From Bacteroidales bacterium (GTDB lineage Bacteria > Bacteroidota > Bacteroidia > Bacteroidales > F082), in the NCBI GenBank assembly GCA_017427985.1, contig JAFRRS010000001.1, positions 62,001 to 126,000 of the forward strand: DNA of 64,000 nucleotides, read 5' to 3'. The position numbers and the translations under genes are program-made. Shown piece by piece: positions 53,022 to 61,203 of this stretch (the first letter of the stretch is position 1; the number at the start of each line of letters is the position of its first letter). The notes under the pieces were generated by a model. It was not told the origin of the DNA and made no database searches. It saw only the letters and a list, made by a program, of their open reading frames with translations.

Positions 53022-53098
53022 TCAGTTAGCCAGTTAGTCAGTAGAAATAAACAACTGAATAACTGAACAACTGAATAACTGAACAACTGAATAACTGA
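53013..53098 (+). repeat. Long hairpin of 8-base tandem units (A)
   Basis: Four CAGTTANN-type units on the left (to 53042) and about six complementary AACTGAAT/AACTGAAC units on the right (53051-53098) can pair in a long stem. The left arm includes the stop codon of the flippase gene and the right arm ends one base before the ATG of the receptor gene. Near-identical to 55644-55757. Confidence 0.85.
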
Positions 53099-53099
53099 T

Positions 53100-55316
53100 A
53101 TGAAAAAGGTTTTAACATCGATATTCTTTAGTTTCCTCGCGATAACCAGCTTCTCGCAGGTGAGAGGTGTTGTCAAAGACCAGAAAGGCAACGCCTTGAT
53201 AGGCGCCAATGTGGTTTGGAAAGATACTAATATAGGCACCACAACCGATGCACAAGGTGCTTTTATACTCGAAAAGCACGATTCTGACGCTATCGTCACG
53301 ACATATATCGGTTTTAACAACGACACCACGGCTTACAACGGTGCTGAATTTGTTGAAATTACACTGTCAGGCGAGGATATAACGTTGGACAATGTCGTGG
53401 TGAAAGCTCAACGTCCGGGAAGGATGAAAGCGAAAGGCGCTGAAAATATTGAGATTACCACGAGTACTGAGCTTTGTCGTGCGGCTTGCTGCAACTTGGG
53501 CGAGAGTTTCTCAACGAATCCTTCTGTTGATGTGGATTATTCTGATGCGGCTACGGGTGCCAAACAAATCAAACTCCTTGGATTATCAGGTAGTTACGTC
53601 CAAATGTTGACCGAAAACGTGCCTGCTTTCCGTGGTGCTGCCGCTCCATTTTCGCTTGGATATATCCCTGGAACTTGGATGCACTCGATTCAGGTGTCAA
53701 AAGGTGCTGCCACTGTGAAAAACGGCTATGAATCGATTACCGGTCAAATCAACGTGGAATACCTGAAACCGCAGCTAGATGAGGAACTTGACGTTAACCT
53801 TTTCCTCGACAGCCACCTGAAATTGGAAGCAAATATTGAAGGCAATTATCACTTCAATGACGCTCTAAGTACTGGAGTATTAGCACATTACGAAAATATG
53901 TGGATGGAGCATGACGGAAACGGCGACGGCTTTATGGACATGCCGAAGGTGCAGCAGTATGACTTCATGAACCGCTGGATGTACAAAAAAGACCATTACA
54001 TCATGCAGGCTTACGTCAAGGCTTTGAAAGAGGATAGAAATGGGGGACAAACTGAGGAGGCACACAATCATTCAAAGGCGTTATATTCTGATAATCAATT
54101 ATATAAGATTAAGATTGGGAGTGAGCGTTACGAAGGTGTGTTGAAAAACGCTTATATTTTCGATGAGATTCATAACACAAACGTCGCTTTGATATTGTCG
54201 GGTTCTATTCACAAAATGAATTCGTTATATGGATTAAAAACTTACGATGTGAACAACAATAACGCTTACGCCCAGTTGATGTTCGAGACCGAATTCACGC
54301 CAAGTCACAGTATATCAACAGGTTTGTCGTTCAATCATGACTGTTTTGATGAGCTTTGGAAGTTGGAGCTTATGCCTAACCTTGTCAAAGCCCCTGATGA
54401 AAACATCGGAGGCGCATACGCGCAATACACTTTCAACTATGATGAGAGATTTGTGTTTATGGCAGGTTTTAGAGGCGATTACAGCGATTTATACGGATTG
54501 TTTTTCACACCTCGCGCTCATGTGAAGTGGGTGGTTGGCGACCTGTTAAAGTTGCGTTTTTCGGCTGGCAAAGGCTATCGCACGCCGCGCCCGATGCTTG
54601 ATAATCATACGCTTTTGTCAAGCAGCCGCGATATTGTCGTAGACGAGAACCTTAAGCAGGAGGAGGCGTGGAACTATGGTGCGACAGCCTCTTTTGATAT
54701 AGATATTTTTGAGAAGTGCTTGATTATCAATTTGGAATATTACTATACAAACTTTACAAATCAGGTGGTTACCGACCTTGACACCGACCCTCACGCGGTG
54801 CATTTCGCCAATCTTGATGGACTTTCCTATTCGCACACGTTCCAAATCGATGCTACATACCCGTTTTTCGAGGGATTCTCGTTATTGGGAGCCTTCAGGT
54901 ACAACGACGTGAAAACCACTATCAATGGCGTTTTACGCGAGAAACCCTTGAGCAGTCGTTACAAGGGTTTGGTGACGCTTACTTACAAAACTCCGCTTGA
55001 AATATGGCAGTTCGACGTAACCATGCAGTTCAATGGCGGAGGTCGTATGCCTGACCCTTACGTGAAAGCCGATGGCACAATGTCGTGGGGCAATGCTTTT
55101 GATAGTTATGCACTGCTAAATGCGCAGATTCTCAAATGGTTCCGCTGGGGAAACATTTATATCGGAGGCGAGAATCTTACCAATTTCAAACAGAAAAACC
55201 CGATTATTGGCTGTCACAATCCGTTTGGCGAGAACTTTGATGCAACAATGATCTGGGGCCCTGTTGACGGAATAATGGTATACGCAGGAATAAAATGGAA
55301 ATTATCAAAATACTAA
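53100..55316 (+). CDS. TonB-dependent outer membrane receptor (metal-associated type)
   Basis: A 738-residue receptor. Signal peptide (about 20, ending SFSQ), a CarboxypepD-regulatory-like domain (about 22-95; VRGVVKDQKGNALIGANVVWKD), the plug domain (about 105-220) and a 22-strand barrel ending in GIKWKLSKY. The plug begins with ELCRAACCNLGESFSTNPSVD, a pattern with a CC pair. It is followed five bases later by an HMA-domain protein, suggesting import of a soft metal or metal complex such as copper; this is inference from context. The start is forced by the hairpin repeat directly upstream. Confidence 0.9.
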   Translation: MKKVLTSIFFSFLAITSFSQVRGVVKDQKGNALIGANVVWKDTNIGTTTDAQGAFILEKHDSDAIVTTYIGFNNDTTAYNGAEFVEITLSGEDITLDNVVVKAQRPGRMKAKGAENIEITTSTELCRAACCNLGESFSTNPSVDVDYSDAATGAKQIKLLGLSGSYVQMLTENVPAFRGAAAPFSLGYIPGTWMHSIQVSKGAATVKNGYESITGQINVEYLKPQLDEELDVNLFLDSHLKLEANIEGNYHFNDALSTGVLAHYENMWMEHDGNGDGFMDMPKVQQYDFMNRWMYKKDHYIMQAYVKALKEDRNGGQTEEAHNHSKALYSDNQLYKIKIGSERYEGVLKNAYIFDEIHNTNVALILSGSIHKMNSLYGLKTYDVNNNNAYAQLMFETEFTPSHSISTGLSFNHDCFDELWKLELMPNLVKAPDENIGGAYAQYTFNYDERFVFMAGFRGDYSDLYGLFFTPRAHVKWVVGDLLKLRFSAGKGYRTPRPMLDNHTLLSSSRDIVVDENLKQEEAWNYGATASFDIDIFEKCLIINLEYYYTNFTNQVVTDLDTDPHAVHFANLDGLSYSHTFQIDATYPFFEGFSLLGAFRYNDVKTTINGVLREKPLSSRYKGLVTLTYKTPLEIWQFDVTMQFNGGGRMPDPYVKADGTMSWGNAFDSYALLNAQILKWFRWGNIYIGGENLTNFKQKNPIIGCHNPFGENFDATMIWGPVDGIMVYAGIKWKLSKY

Positions 55317-55320
55317 TATC

Positions 55321-55644
55321 ATGAAAAAGCTGTTTTTATTGACATTTGCAATGTTTTTTGCAGTCTTGGTGCAAGCTCAGAAAGTGAAAGAAGTTGTCTT
55401 CACAACCGAACCTGAGATTGAATGCAATAACTGTGTGAACAAAATCAAAAATAACCTTCGCTTTGAGAAAGGTGTCAAGGCTATCAACCCTGATTTAAAG
55501 ACAAAACTCGTTACTATTCAATACGATAGCGAGAAAACAGATATTGATAATCTGATTAAGGCATTCGCAAAAATCAAATATAAGGCAACGGTTGTAGAAC
55601 CAAAGAAAGAAGTAGAGAAAGAGGAAAAAACTAAAAAAGAATAG
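55321..55644 (+). CDS. Exported HMA-domain (heavy-metal-associated) protein
   Basis: A 107-residue protein. Signal peptide (about 19, ending VQAQ) and one HMA fold (about 22-90) with the metal site as ECNNCVNKIK, a CxxC lacking the classic Met two residues before. A Lys/Glu-rich tail follows (KKEVEKEEKTKKE). It would bind Cu(I) or a similar ion in the periplasm and cooperate with the TonB receptor five bases upstream. Its stop codon merges into the second octamer hairpin. Confidence 0.88.
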   Translation: MKKLFLLTFAMFFAVLVQAQKVKEVVFTTEPEIECNNCVNKIKNNLRFEKGVKAINPDLKTKLVTIQYDSEKTDIDNLIKAFAKIKYKATVVEPKKEVEKEEKTKKE

Positions 55645-55757
55645 TTAGTCAGTAAATCAGTTAGCCAGTTAGTCAGTTGAATTAAGCGACTGAATAACTG
55701 AACAACTGAATAACTGAACAACTGAATAACTGAACAACTGAACAACTGAATAACTGA
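55644..55757 (+). repeat. Long hairpin of 8-base tandem units (B)
   Basis: The left arm has units TTAGTCAG, TAAATCAG, TTAGCCAG and TTAGTCAG. The right arm has about eight AACTGAAT/AACTGAAC units and ends one base before the ATG of the glycosyltransferase gene. The core is the same as at 53013-53098 but with two more right-arm units and a different loop. Confidence 0.85.
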
Positions 55758-55758
55758 T

Positions 55759-56883
55759 ATGAAGGTCATCATCGTTGGAACATCGCATCCTTATCGTGGA
55801 GGTATTGCCGCTTTCACCGACAGGCTCGCGACAGAGTTTGTCAGGGAAGGTGTTGATATTGAAGTCGTTACATTCAAACTTCAGTATCCATCGTTTCTTT
55901 TCCCCGGCAAGACGCAGTATTCCAATGCGAAGGCTCCGGAAGGCTTTCCGATTGAGTGTAAAGTCAACTCTATCAATCCGTTAAACTGGATTAAAGTAGG
56001 GAGGGAGATACGCAAAAAGAACCCTGACATTGTGATATTCACCTATTGGATGTCGTTTTTTGCCCCTTGTTTCGGTAAAATTGCCCGAGTAATCAAACGG
56101 AATCGTCATACAAAGTGTATTGGATTGATACACAATATGATACCGCATGAGAAATCGATTCTAGACAAGATGTTCCCACCGTATTTTGTGAAGGCTATGG
56201 ATGGTTTTGTGGCACTTTCAAAGTCGGTTTTGGCAGATGTGAAGTCGCTTGATAGACGAGATAAACCGAAATGTTTTGTGCCACATCCTTTGTATGACCA
56301 TTTCGGCAAGATTATCAATAGGGATGAGGCGGTTAAGCATCTGAATTTTGACCCAAATTATCGTTATTTGCTGTTTTTCGGTCTCGTGCGCGCATACAAA
56401 GGTCTTGACCTGCTTCTTGATGCTTTCGCTGATGAAAGGCTTAGAAGATATCCATTGAAGTTGATTGTCGCCGGTGAGTTTTACGATAACCCGAAACCTT
56501 ATCTTGAAAAGGTTGAAAATAGTGGTTTAAATGATTTTATAATAATTGAAAATCAGTATATTAACGATAATAAAGTAAAGTATTACTTTAATGTATCTGA
56601 CATCGTTGTACAGCCGTATAAATCAGCGACTCAAAGCGGTGTGACGCAGATTGCTTACCATTTTGAGAAGCCGATGCTTGTGACAAATGTTGGCGGACTT
56701 GGTGAGATAATCCCTGATGGGAAAGTCGGTTATGTCGTCGCACCTCAACCGCTTGCCATTGCCAACGCTTTAGTAGATTTTTATGAAAATGACAGATATG
56801 ACACTTTCGTTGAAGGTGTTCGAGAAGAAAAGAAAAAATACGCTTGGTCAAACATGACTGAGGCAATTTTGAAACTGTTATGA
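55759..56883 (+). CDS. GT-B glycosyltransferase (family 4-like)
   Basis: A 374-residue cytosolic transferase with two Rossmann domains. The N-terminal GTSHPYRGGIAAFTDRLA, LLFFGLVRAYKGLDLLLDAF at about residues 205-224 and the C-terminal QPYKSATQSGVTQIAYHFEKP donor-binding region fit GT4. Sugar and acceptor are unknown; a flippase and a methyltransferase nearby suggest cell-surface glycan synthesis. It overlaps the next gene by four bases. Confidence 0.88.
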   Translation: MKVIIVGTSHPYRGGIAAFTDRLATEFVREGVDIEVVTFKLQYPSFLFPGKTQYSNAKAPEGFPIECKVNSINPLNWIKVGREIRKKNPDIVIFTYWMSFFAPCFGKIARVIKRNRHTKCIGLIHNMIPHEKSILDKMFPPYFVKAMDGFVALSKSVLADVKSLDRRDKPKCFVPHPLYDHFGKIINRDEAVKHLNFDPNYRYLLFFGLVRAYKGLDLLLDAFADERLRRYPLKLIVAGEFYDNPKPYLEKVENSGLNDFIIIENQYINDNKVKYYFNVSDIVVQPYKSATQSGVTQIAYHFEKPMLVTNVGGLGEIIPDGKVGYVVAPQPLAIANALVDFYENDRYDTFVEGVREEKKKYAWSNMTEAILKLL

Positions 56884-57647
56884 AAAAGTTAATAGCTTTA
56901 TTTACAAGGATTTTCCCGCGTCAGACGTTGATTCGTTTCAGCGGTCTGTTCAGCTTTTTGATTCGTCCTTTTTATATTGGAAATAAGGTGGAATGCCCTG
57001 TCTGCGGCAAGCATTTCCGCAAGTTCTTGCCTTATGGCTACGGCAAAGCGATGGAAAACCGCATGTGTCCGAAGTGTCTCTCACTTGAGCGTCATCGTCT
57101 GCTTTGGCTGTATTTAAAGGAGAAAACGGGATTTTTCACTGATAATCTGAAGGTTCTGCACTTCGCTCCCGAGCAGCCGTTTTTGAAGCGTTTCCGTGCC
57201 TTGAAAAACCTCGATTATACCACAGCAGACCTTGATTCTCCTATTGCGGATTTGAAACTCGATGTTACAAACATAGATCTCCCTGATAATCAGTATGATG
57301 TGGTGATTTGCAACCATGTCTTGGAGCATGTCAATGATGTGAATAAAGCCTTTTCGGAGATAAAACGCATCTTAAAGCCAGGCGGTTGGGCAATCCTTTT
57401 AGTCCCAATAAATCCTGATGTTGACACATGGGAAGACCCATCAATCACAGATCCTGAAGAACGCAAACGTTGTTTCGGCCAATACGACCACGTCCGCCAA
57501 TTTGGTCGCGACTACGCGAAAGTGCTTGAAAACGCTGGCTTTACCGTCGATGCCGACCGAATTTATTACGATTTAACAGAAGAACAGCGCCAAAGAATGC
57601 GATTGGCACGACCAGGAGAGGAATTGATTTACCGGGTAATTAAATAA
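56880..57647 (+). CDS. SAM-dependent methyltransferase with N-terminal zinc ribbon
   Basis: A 255-residue protein. A CPVCGKHF...CPKCLSLERHR zinc-ribbon-like part (about 39-75) precedes a class I methyltransferase domain (about 80-200). The domain has VLHFAPEQ as motif I variant, DVTNIDLP, the Methyltransf_11-type ICNHVLEHVNDV and LKPGGWAILLVP. Probably modifies a glycan or its precursor, given the glycosyltransferase overlapping it. Confidence 0.87.
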   Translation: MKKLIALFTRIFPRQTLIRFSGLFSFLIRPFYIGNKVECPVCGKHFRKFLPYGYGKAMENRMCPKCLSLERHRLLWLYLKEKTGFFTDNLKVLHFAPEQPFLKRFRALKNLDYTTADLDSPIADLKLDVTNIDLPDNQYDVVICNHVLEHVNDVNKAFSEIKRILKPGGWAILLVPINPDVDTWEDPSITDPEERKRCFGQYDHVRQFGRDYAKVLENAGFTVDADRIYYDLTEEQRQRMRLARPGEELIYRVIK

Positions 57648-57653
57648 AAAAAT

Positions 57654-57681
57654 GTAGAGACGCACGGCCGTGCGTCTCTAC
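57654..57681. terminator. GTAGAGACG palindrome acting as bidirectional terminator
   Basis: Perfect 28-bp palindrome (arms GTAGAGACGCACGG and complement) flanked by seven A on the left and eight T on the right. It fills the gap between the converging methyltransferase and pruA genes. The form is that of an intrinsic terminator for both strands. Confidence 0.85.
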
Positions 57682-57698
57682 ATTTTTTTTGTTTGCAA

Positions 57699-59327
57699 TT
57701 ATTTTGCAAGGAACGGATATCCGTATTCCGTTGCCGGCACGAATGTTTCCTTGATTGCGCGTGGGTTCGTCCAGCGGATGAGGTTCCACAGACCACCAGC
57801 TTTGTCGTTGGTGCCTGATGCGCGTGAGCCGCCGAATGGCTGGCATCCCACGACGGCGCCCGTTGGCTTGTCGTTGATGTAGAAGTTACCTGCTGAATAT
57901 TTGAGTTTCTGGTCGGCGAGCTGACGTGCCTTGAGGTCGTTGACGAAGATGGCTCCTGTCAATGCATAAGGTGATGTGGTGTCGCAGAGTTCCAGTGTTT
58001 CCTCATATTTCTTGTCGTCATACACGTAGATGGTGATGATTGGTCCGAAGATTTCCTGAGCCATTGACTCGTAGTTTGGAACCTTGGCGAGGATGACGGT
58101 CGGCTCGACGAAATAACCGACGCTCTTGTCGCATGTGCCGCCAAACACGATTTCAGCGTCCTTGCTGGCTTTTGCGCGGTCGATGTAGCCTTTGCAGTTG
58201 TCGAATGAAGCCTCATCGATGACAGCGTTGACATAGTTAGTAAAGTCTGTGACGTCGCCCATCTTGATGGTGCTGAGCATGTCACCGACGATCTGTTTCA
58301 CTTCGTTCCACATCGATGCAGGGATGTATGCGCGTGATGCTGCTGAGCATTTCTGGCCTTGATATTCGAAGGCGCCGCGTACTATTGCGCATGCCACCTC
58401 GCGTGGATTTGCCGAGCTGTGAGCGAAGATGAAGTCCTTGCCGCCTGTCTCGCCGACGAGACGTGGATATGACTTGTAATTGGCTATATTTACGCCTACG
58501 CCTTTCCATAAGCCTTGGAATGTTGCTGTCGAACCGGTGAAGTGGATGCCGGCGAGGTTCGGGTTGTTCAAGGCGACACCGCCAATCAACGAGCCCTTGC
58601 CTGGCAGGAAGTTCACAACGCCAGCCGGAAGACCCGCTTCCATCGCGATTTGCATGATATGGTAGTTCGAGAGCAATGCCGTCGTTGAAGGCTTCCAGAT
58701 GGTCGTGTTACCCATCAAAGCCGGCGTCATGTTAAGGTTCGAAGCTATTGACGTGAAGTTGAAAGGAGTCACAGCCATGATGAAACCTTCGAGTGGACGG
58801 TATTCAACTCTGTTGAGCTGGTCAGGTGTTGATGAAGGCTGCTCTGAATAGAGGTTGCCTGCGTAGTAGTTGTTGAAACGGTAGAAGTCAATTGTCTCGC
58901 AAGCTGAGTCGATTTCAGCCTGAAAGCAGTTCTTGCTCTGGCCGAGCATACATGCTGCGTTGATGCGTGCACGGTATTTTGTTGCTAGCATCTGACCGAT
59001 ACGTGCCATGATTGAAGCTCTCTCAATCCATGGGGTGTTTTCCCAGTCTTTCTTGGCCTTCAGAGCGGCATCGATAGCCATGTTGACCTCTTTTTCACCG
59101 ACTTTATGGTATTTTGCAATCACATGCTTGTGGTTGTGTGGCATAACCACTTCGCCCATGTCGCCGGTGCGGATTTCCTTACCACCAATGATGATAGGGA
59201 TTTCCACGACTTCTTTCGACTGTTTTTCGAGTTCTTTCTCCAAAGCGACGCGCTCAGGGCTGCCCGGTCTGTATTCTTTCACAGGCTCGTTAGCAGGATG
59301 TGCAAATTGAAATAATGCGTTATTCAT
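57699..59327 (-). CDS. pruA: L-glutamate gamma-semialdehyde (P5C) dehydrogenase
   Basis: A 542-residue aldehyde dehydrogenase of the proline catabolism pathway, oxidising glutamate semialdehyde to glutamate with NAD+. Catalytic Cys lies in YQGQKCSAASRAY (about 315-327), the general base Glu in RLVGETGGKDF, and the NAD-binding FTGSTATFQGLW. The N-terminal FAHPANEPVKEYRPGSPER and length match the eukaryote-like P5C dehydrogenase group. No proline dehydrogenase gene is adjacent. Confidence 0.95.
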   Translation of the reverse strand: MNNALFQFAHPANEPVKEYRPGSPERVALEKELEKQSKEVVEIPIIIGGKEIRTGDMGEVVMPHNHKHVIAKYHKVGEKEVNMAIDAALKAKKDWENTPWIERASIMARIGQMLATKYRARINAACMLGQSKNCFQAEIDSACETIDFYRFNNYYAGNLYSEQPSSTPDQLNRVEYRPLEGFIMAVTPFNFTSIASNLNMTPALMGNTTIWKPSTTALLSNYHIMQIAMEAGLPAGVVNFLPGKGSLIGGVALNNPNLAGIHFTGSTATFQGLWKGVGVNIANYKSYPRLVGETGGKDFIFAHSSANPREVACAIVRGAFEYQGQKCSAASRAYIPASMWNEVKQIVGDMLSTIKMGDVTDFTNYVNAVIDEASFDNCKGYIDRAKASKDAEIVFGGTCDKSVGYFVEPTVILAKVPNYESMAQEIFGPIITIYVYDDKKYEETLELCDTTSPYALTGAIFVNDLKARQLADQKLKYSAGNFYINDKPTGAVVGCQPFGGSRASGTNDKAGGLWNLIRWTNPRAIKETFVPATEYGYPFLAK

Positions 59328-59373
59328 GAGTCTATTTTTTTAATGGTTTGTAATTTTCAATATTTTTGAAGTG

Positions 59374-59381
59374 CAAATTTA
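59374..59381 (-). promoter_or_regulatory. -7 element (TAAATTTG) for pruA
   Basis: On the minus strand TAAATTTG lies 46 bases before the pruA ATG. Confidence 0.5.
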
Positions 59382-59415
59382 GATATTTTTTTGAAAAATG
59401 ATACCGAATAATTAA

Positions 59416-59423
59416 TATTTTTG
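59416..59423 (+). promoter_or_regulatory. -7 element (TATTTTTG) for the DNA methyltransferase
   Basis: TATTTTTG 12 bases before the ATG at 59436. It makes the in-frame codon at 59421 unlikely as a start. Confidence 0.65.
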
Positions 59424-59435
59424 CAAAAAAATCTC

Positions 59436-61175
59436 ATGAAGGGAAATGGCATCAGCAAAACCATGATTTCCAAGGCTACTGTCCGCAATTGGAAACGTCT
59501 GCATTCCAAAAGCAGCGGCCGTTTGATGTCGCGTGCCAACAAACAGCTTTCCACAAAGTCGGTTTTGCCTTTGGAATATTTCTCAAATAAAGAAAATGTC
59601 GCTGATATTCAAAGATTTGTGAGCTTTTGTAAGAAGCAAAACTTTAAAGTTGAAGATGCGGTTTTTTCAGTGGGGGTGGAGCTGCTTAAGAAGGCTGGAA
59701 TCCTTGAAAAAGAGCATGTGGCGGCAGTTTTAGAATCTTTGATAACCCTGTGTTCTCTGAGTGCTCAGAGTTCTTCGTTGAGTTTAGTGCTGCCGCCACT
59801 TCCATCCGATGAAACTGACCTTCTTGGCTTGCTCTACCAGTGTTTCCTTCTCGAAGGCGAGAAAAACCGCAAAGGCTCGTATTACACGCCGTTTTCGGTG
59901 GCTCGCAACATGACGAAGAACCTTGATTTTTCTAAAGGTCAGACGTTTTTTGACCCTTGTTGTGGCAGCGGGGCTTTCATGATGTCGCTCGAAGGAGCCA
60001 AACCATCACAAATCTTCGGCTGCGACAACGACCCCATCGCCGTGATGATAGCAAAAATCAATCTTTTGCTGAAGTTTCCTGATGAAGTCTTTGAACCGCA
60101 AATTGTTTGCTGCGATTTTCTTAACGCCCCTTGTGCTATAAATGCCCCGAAAGCATCTTATATAATCAGCAACCCACCTTGGGGCGCAGTCATTTATGAT
60201 GATAAAAACAATCCGATTCCGACCAAGGAAAGCTTCTCTTTTTTCTTTGAAAAAGCATTTCAACAGCTTGACGATGAGGGAGTTATTAGATTTTTATTAC
60301 CTGAATCAATCTTAAATGTCAAAATACATAAAAACTTCCGTAAGTTTTTGCTTGAAAATACTGATATTCAGTCAATTACCCGTTATCTGGGAACATTTTC
60401 TGGAGTACAGACCAAGTATATTGATATTGAATCAAGAAGGACAAGGCATGCCTTGTCCCCACAGGATTTCATTATTGAAAACGATTTTATATCCAGTTGG
60501 GATAAGGCATGCCTTATCCAAAAAATAAAGAAATCATCTTTCTATCTCACTAAAAACCTGAATTTAAATCTGTTATCCGACTCTGACCTTGAAAAAGTGC
60601 AGAAAATCCTTTCAAAAGGCAAGTACACTTTGAAAGACAGCCTTTGGGGTCTTGGCATCGTGACAGGTAACAACAAAAAGCACTTGAAAGCCAAGCAGGG
60701 CAAGGGTTTTGAGCCAATTTACACAGGAAAAGACATCGATGCTTATACATTAAAAACCCCGAAACGTTTTATAAAATACAAACGTTCTGAATATCAACAA
60801 GTTGCAAAGGATGAAATATATCGTGCGGAAGAGAAACTGGTATATAAATTCATCTCGAAAAACCTCGTTTTCGCTTATGATGACAGCAAAAGCCTGTTCC
60901 TTAATAGCGCCAACATCCTCATTCCGCGCATTCCAGGGATGTCGGTGAAGACCGTTTTGGCGTTCCTCAACAGCGAAATGTTCATATTCCTTTACAAGTC
61001 GCTTTTTGGAGAGATAAAAATACTGAAAGGAAATCTCATGGAGTTGCCATTTCCTGAAATTTCAGTAGAAACAGATAAAAAGTTGACCGAATTGGTTGAT
61101 AAGGTGCTAAATGGAAACAAGGAAGCGATAAAAAAGATTGATTCTGAAATTGAAACAATATTTGGTGTTATGTAG
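59436..61175 (+). CDS. N6-adenine DNA methyltransferase (Eco57I-like), apparently orphan
   Basis: A 579-residue enzyme. The N-terminal helical part (about 1-140) precedes a catalytic domain with motif I FDPCCGSGAFMMSL (about 170-183) and motif IV SNPPWG (about 244-249), the signature of adenine-N6 methylation. A C-terminal TaqI-like recognition domain (about 400-570) has IYTGKDID and ANILIPRI segments. No nuclease motif or partner nuclease gene is visible. Two 20-bp palindromes lie in frame at 60439 and 60500 (products RTRHALSP and DKACLI), in a poorly conserved part. The stop TAG is the first three bases of a third palindrome, so the natural end may be lost. Confidence 0.88.
   Translation: MKGNGISKTMISKATVRNWKRLHSKSSGRLMSRANKQLSTKSVLPLEYFSNKENVADIQRFVSFCKKQNFKVEDAVFSVGVELLKKAGILEKEHVAAVLESLITLCSLSAQSSSLSLVLPPLPSDETDLLGLLYQCFLLEGEKNRKGSYYTPFSVARNMTKNLDFSKGQTFFDPCCGSGAFMMSLEGAKPSQIFGCDNDPIAVMIAKINLLLKFPDEVFEPQIVCCDFLNAPCAINAPKASYIISNPPWGAVIYDDKNNPIPTKESFSFFFEKAFQQLDDEGVIRFLLPESILNVKIHKNFRKFLLENTDIQSITRYLGTFSGVQTKYIDIESRRTRHALSPQDFIIENDFISSWDKACLIQKIKKSSFYLTKNLNLNLLSDSDLEKVQKILSKGKYTLKDSLWGLGIVTGNNKKHLKAKQGKGFEPIYTGKDIDAYTLKTPKRFIKYKRSEYQQVAKDEIYRAEEKLVYKFISKNLVFAYDDSKSLFLNSANILIPRIPGMSVKTVLAFLNSEMFIFLYKSLFGEIKILKGNLMELPFPEISVETDKKLTELVDKVLNGNKEAIKKIDSEIETIFGVM
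60439..60458. repeat. In-frame palindrome in DNA methyltransferase (1)
   Basis: GGACAAGGCATGCCTTGTCC, perfect 20-bp palindrome, open in the gene's frame. Same family as the intergenic copy at 24123-24150. Confidence 0.85.
60500..60519. repeat. In-frame palindrome in DNA methyltransferase (2)
   Basis: GGATAAGGCATGCCTTATCC, perfect 20-bp palindrome differing from the first by one compensated base pair. It is read in a different frame relative to the element, yet open. Confidence 0.85.
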
Positions 61176-61198
61176 AGACGTACGGCCGTGCGTCTCTA
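61173..61198. terminator. GTAGAGACG palindrome supplying a stop codon
   Basis: 26-bp inverted repeat with one mismatched pair. Its first TAG is the methyltransferase stop codon. It separates two converging genes and may terminate both; the T-run is poor. Confidence 0.7.
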
Positions 61199-61203
61199 TC
61201 CAA

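Noticed and set aside
53013-55757. Octamer hairpins as transposon ends or attachment sites
   Set aside because: The segment between them holds an ordinary receptor/HMA pair with no transposase or integrase, and each hairpin is a complete inverted structure in itself.
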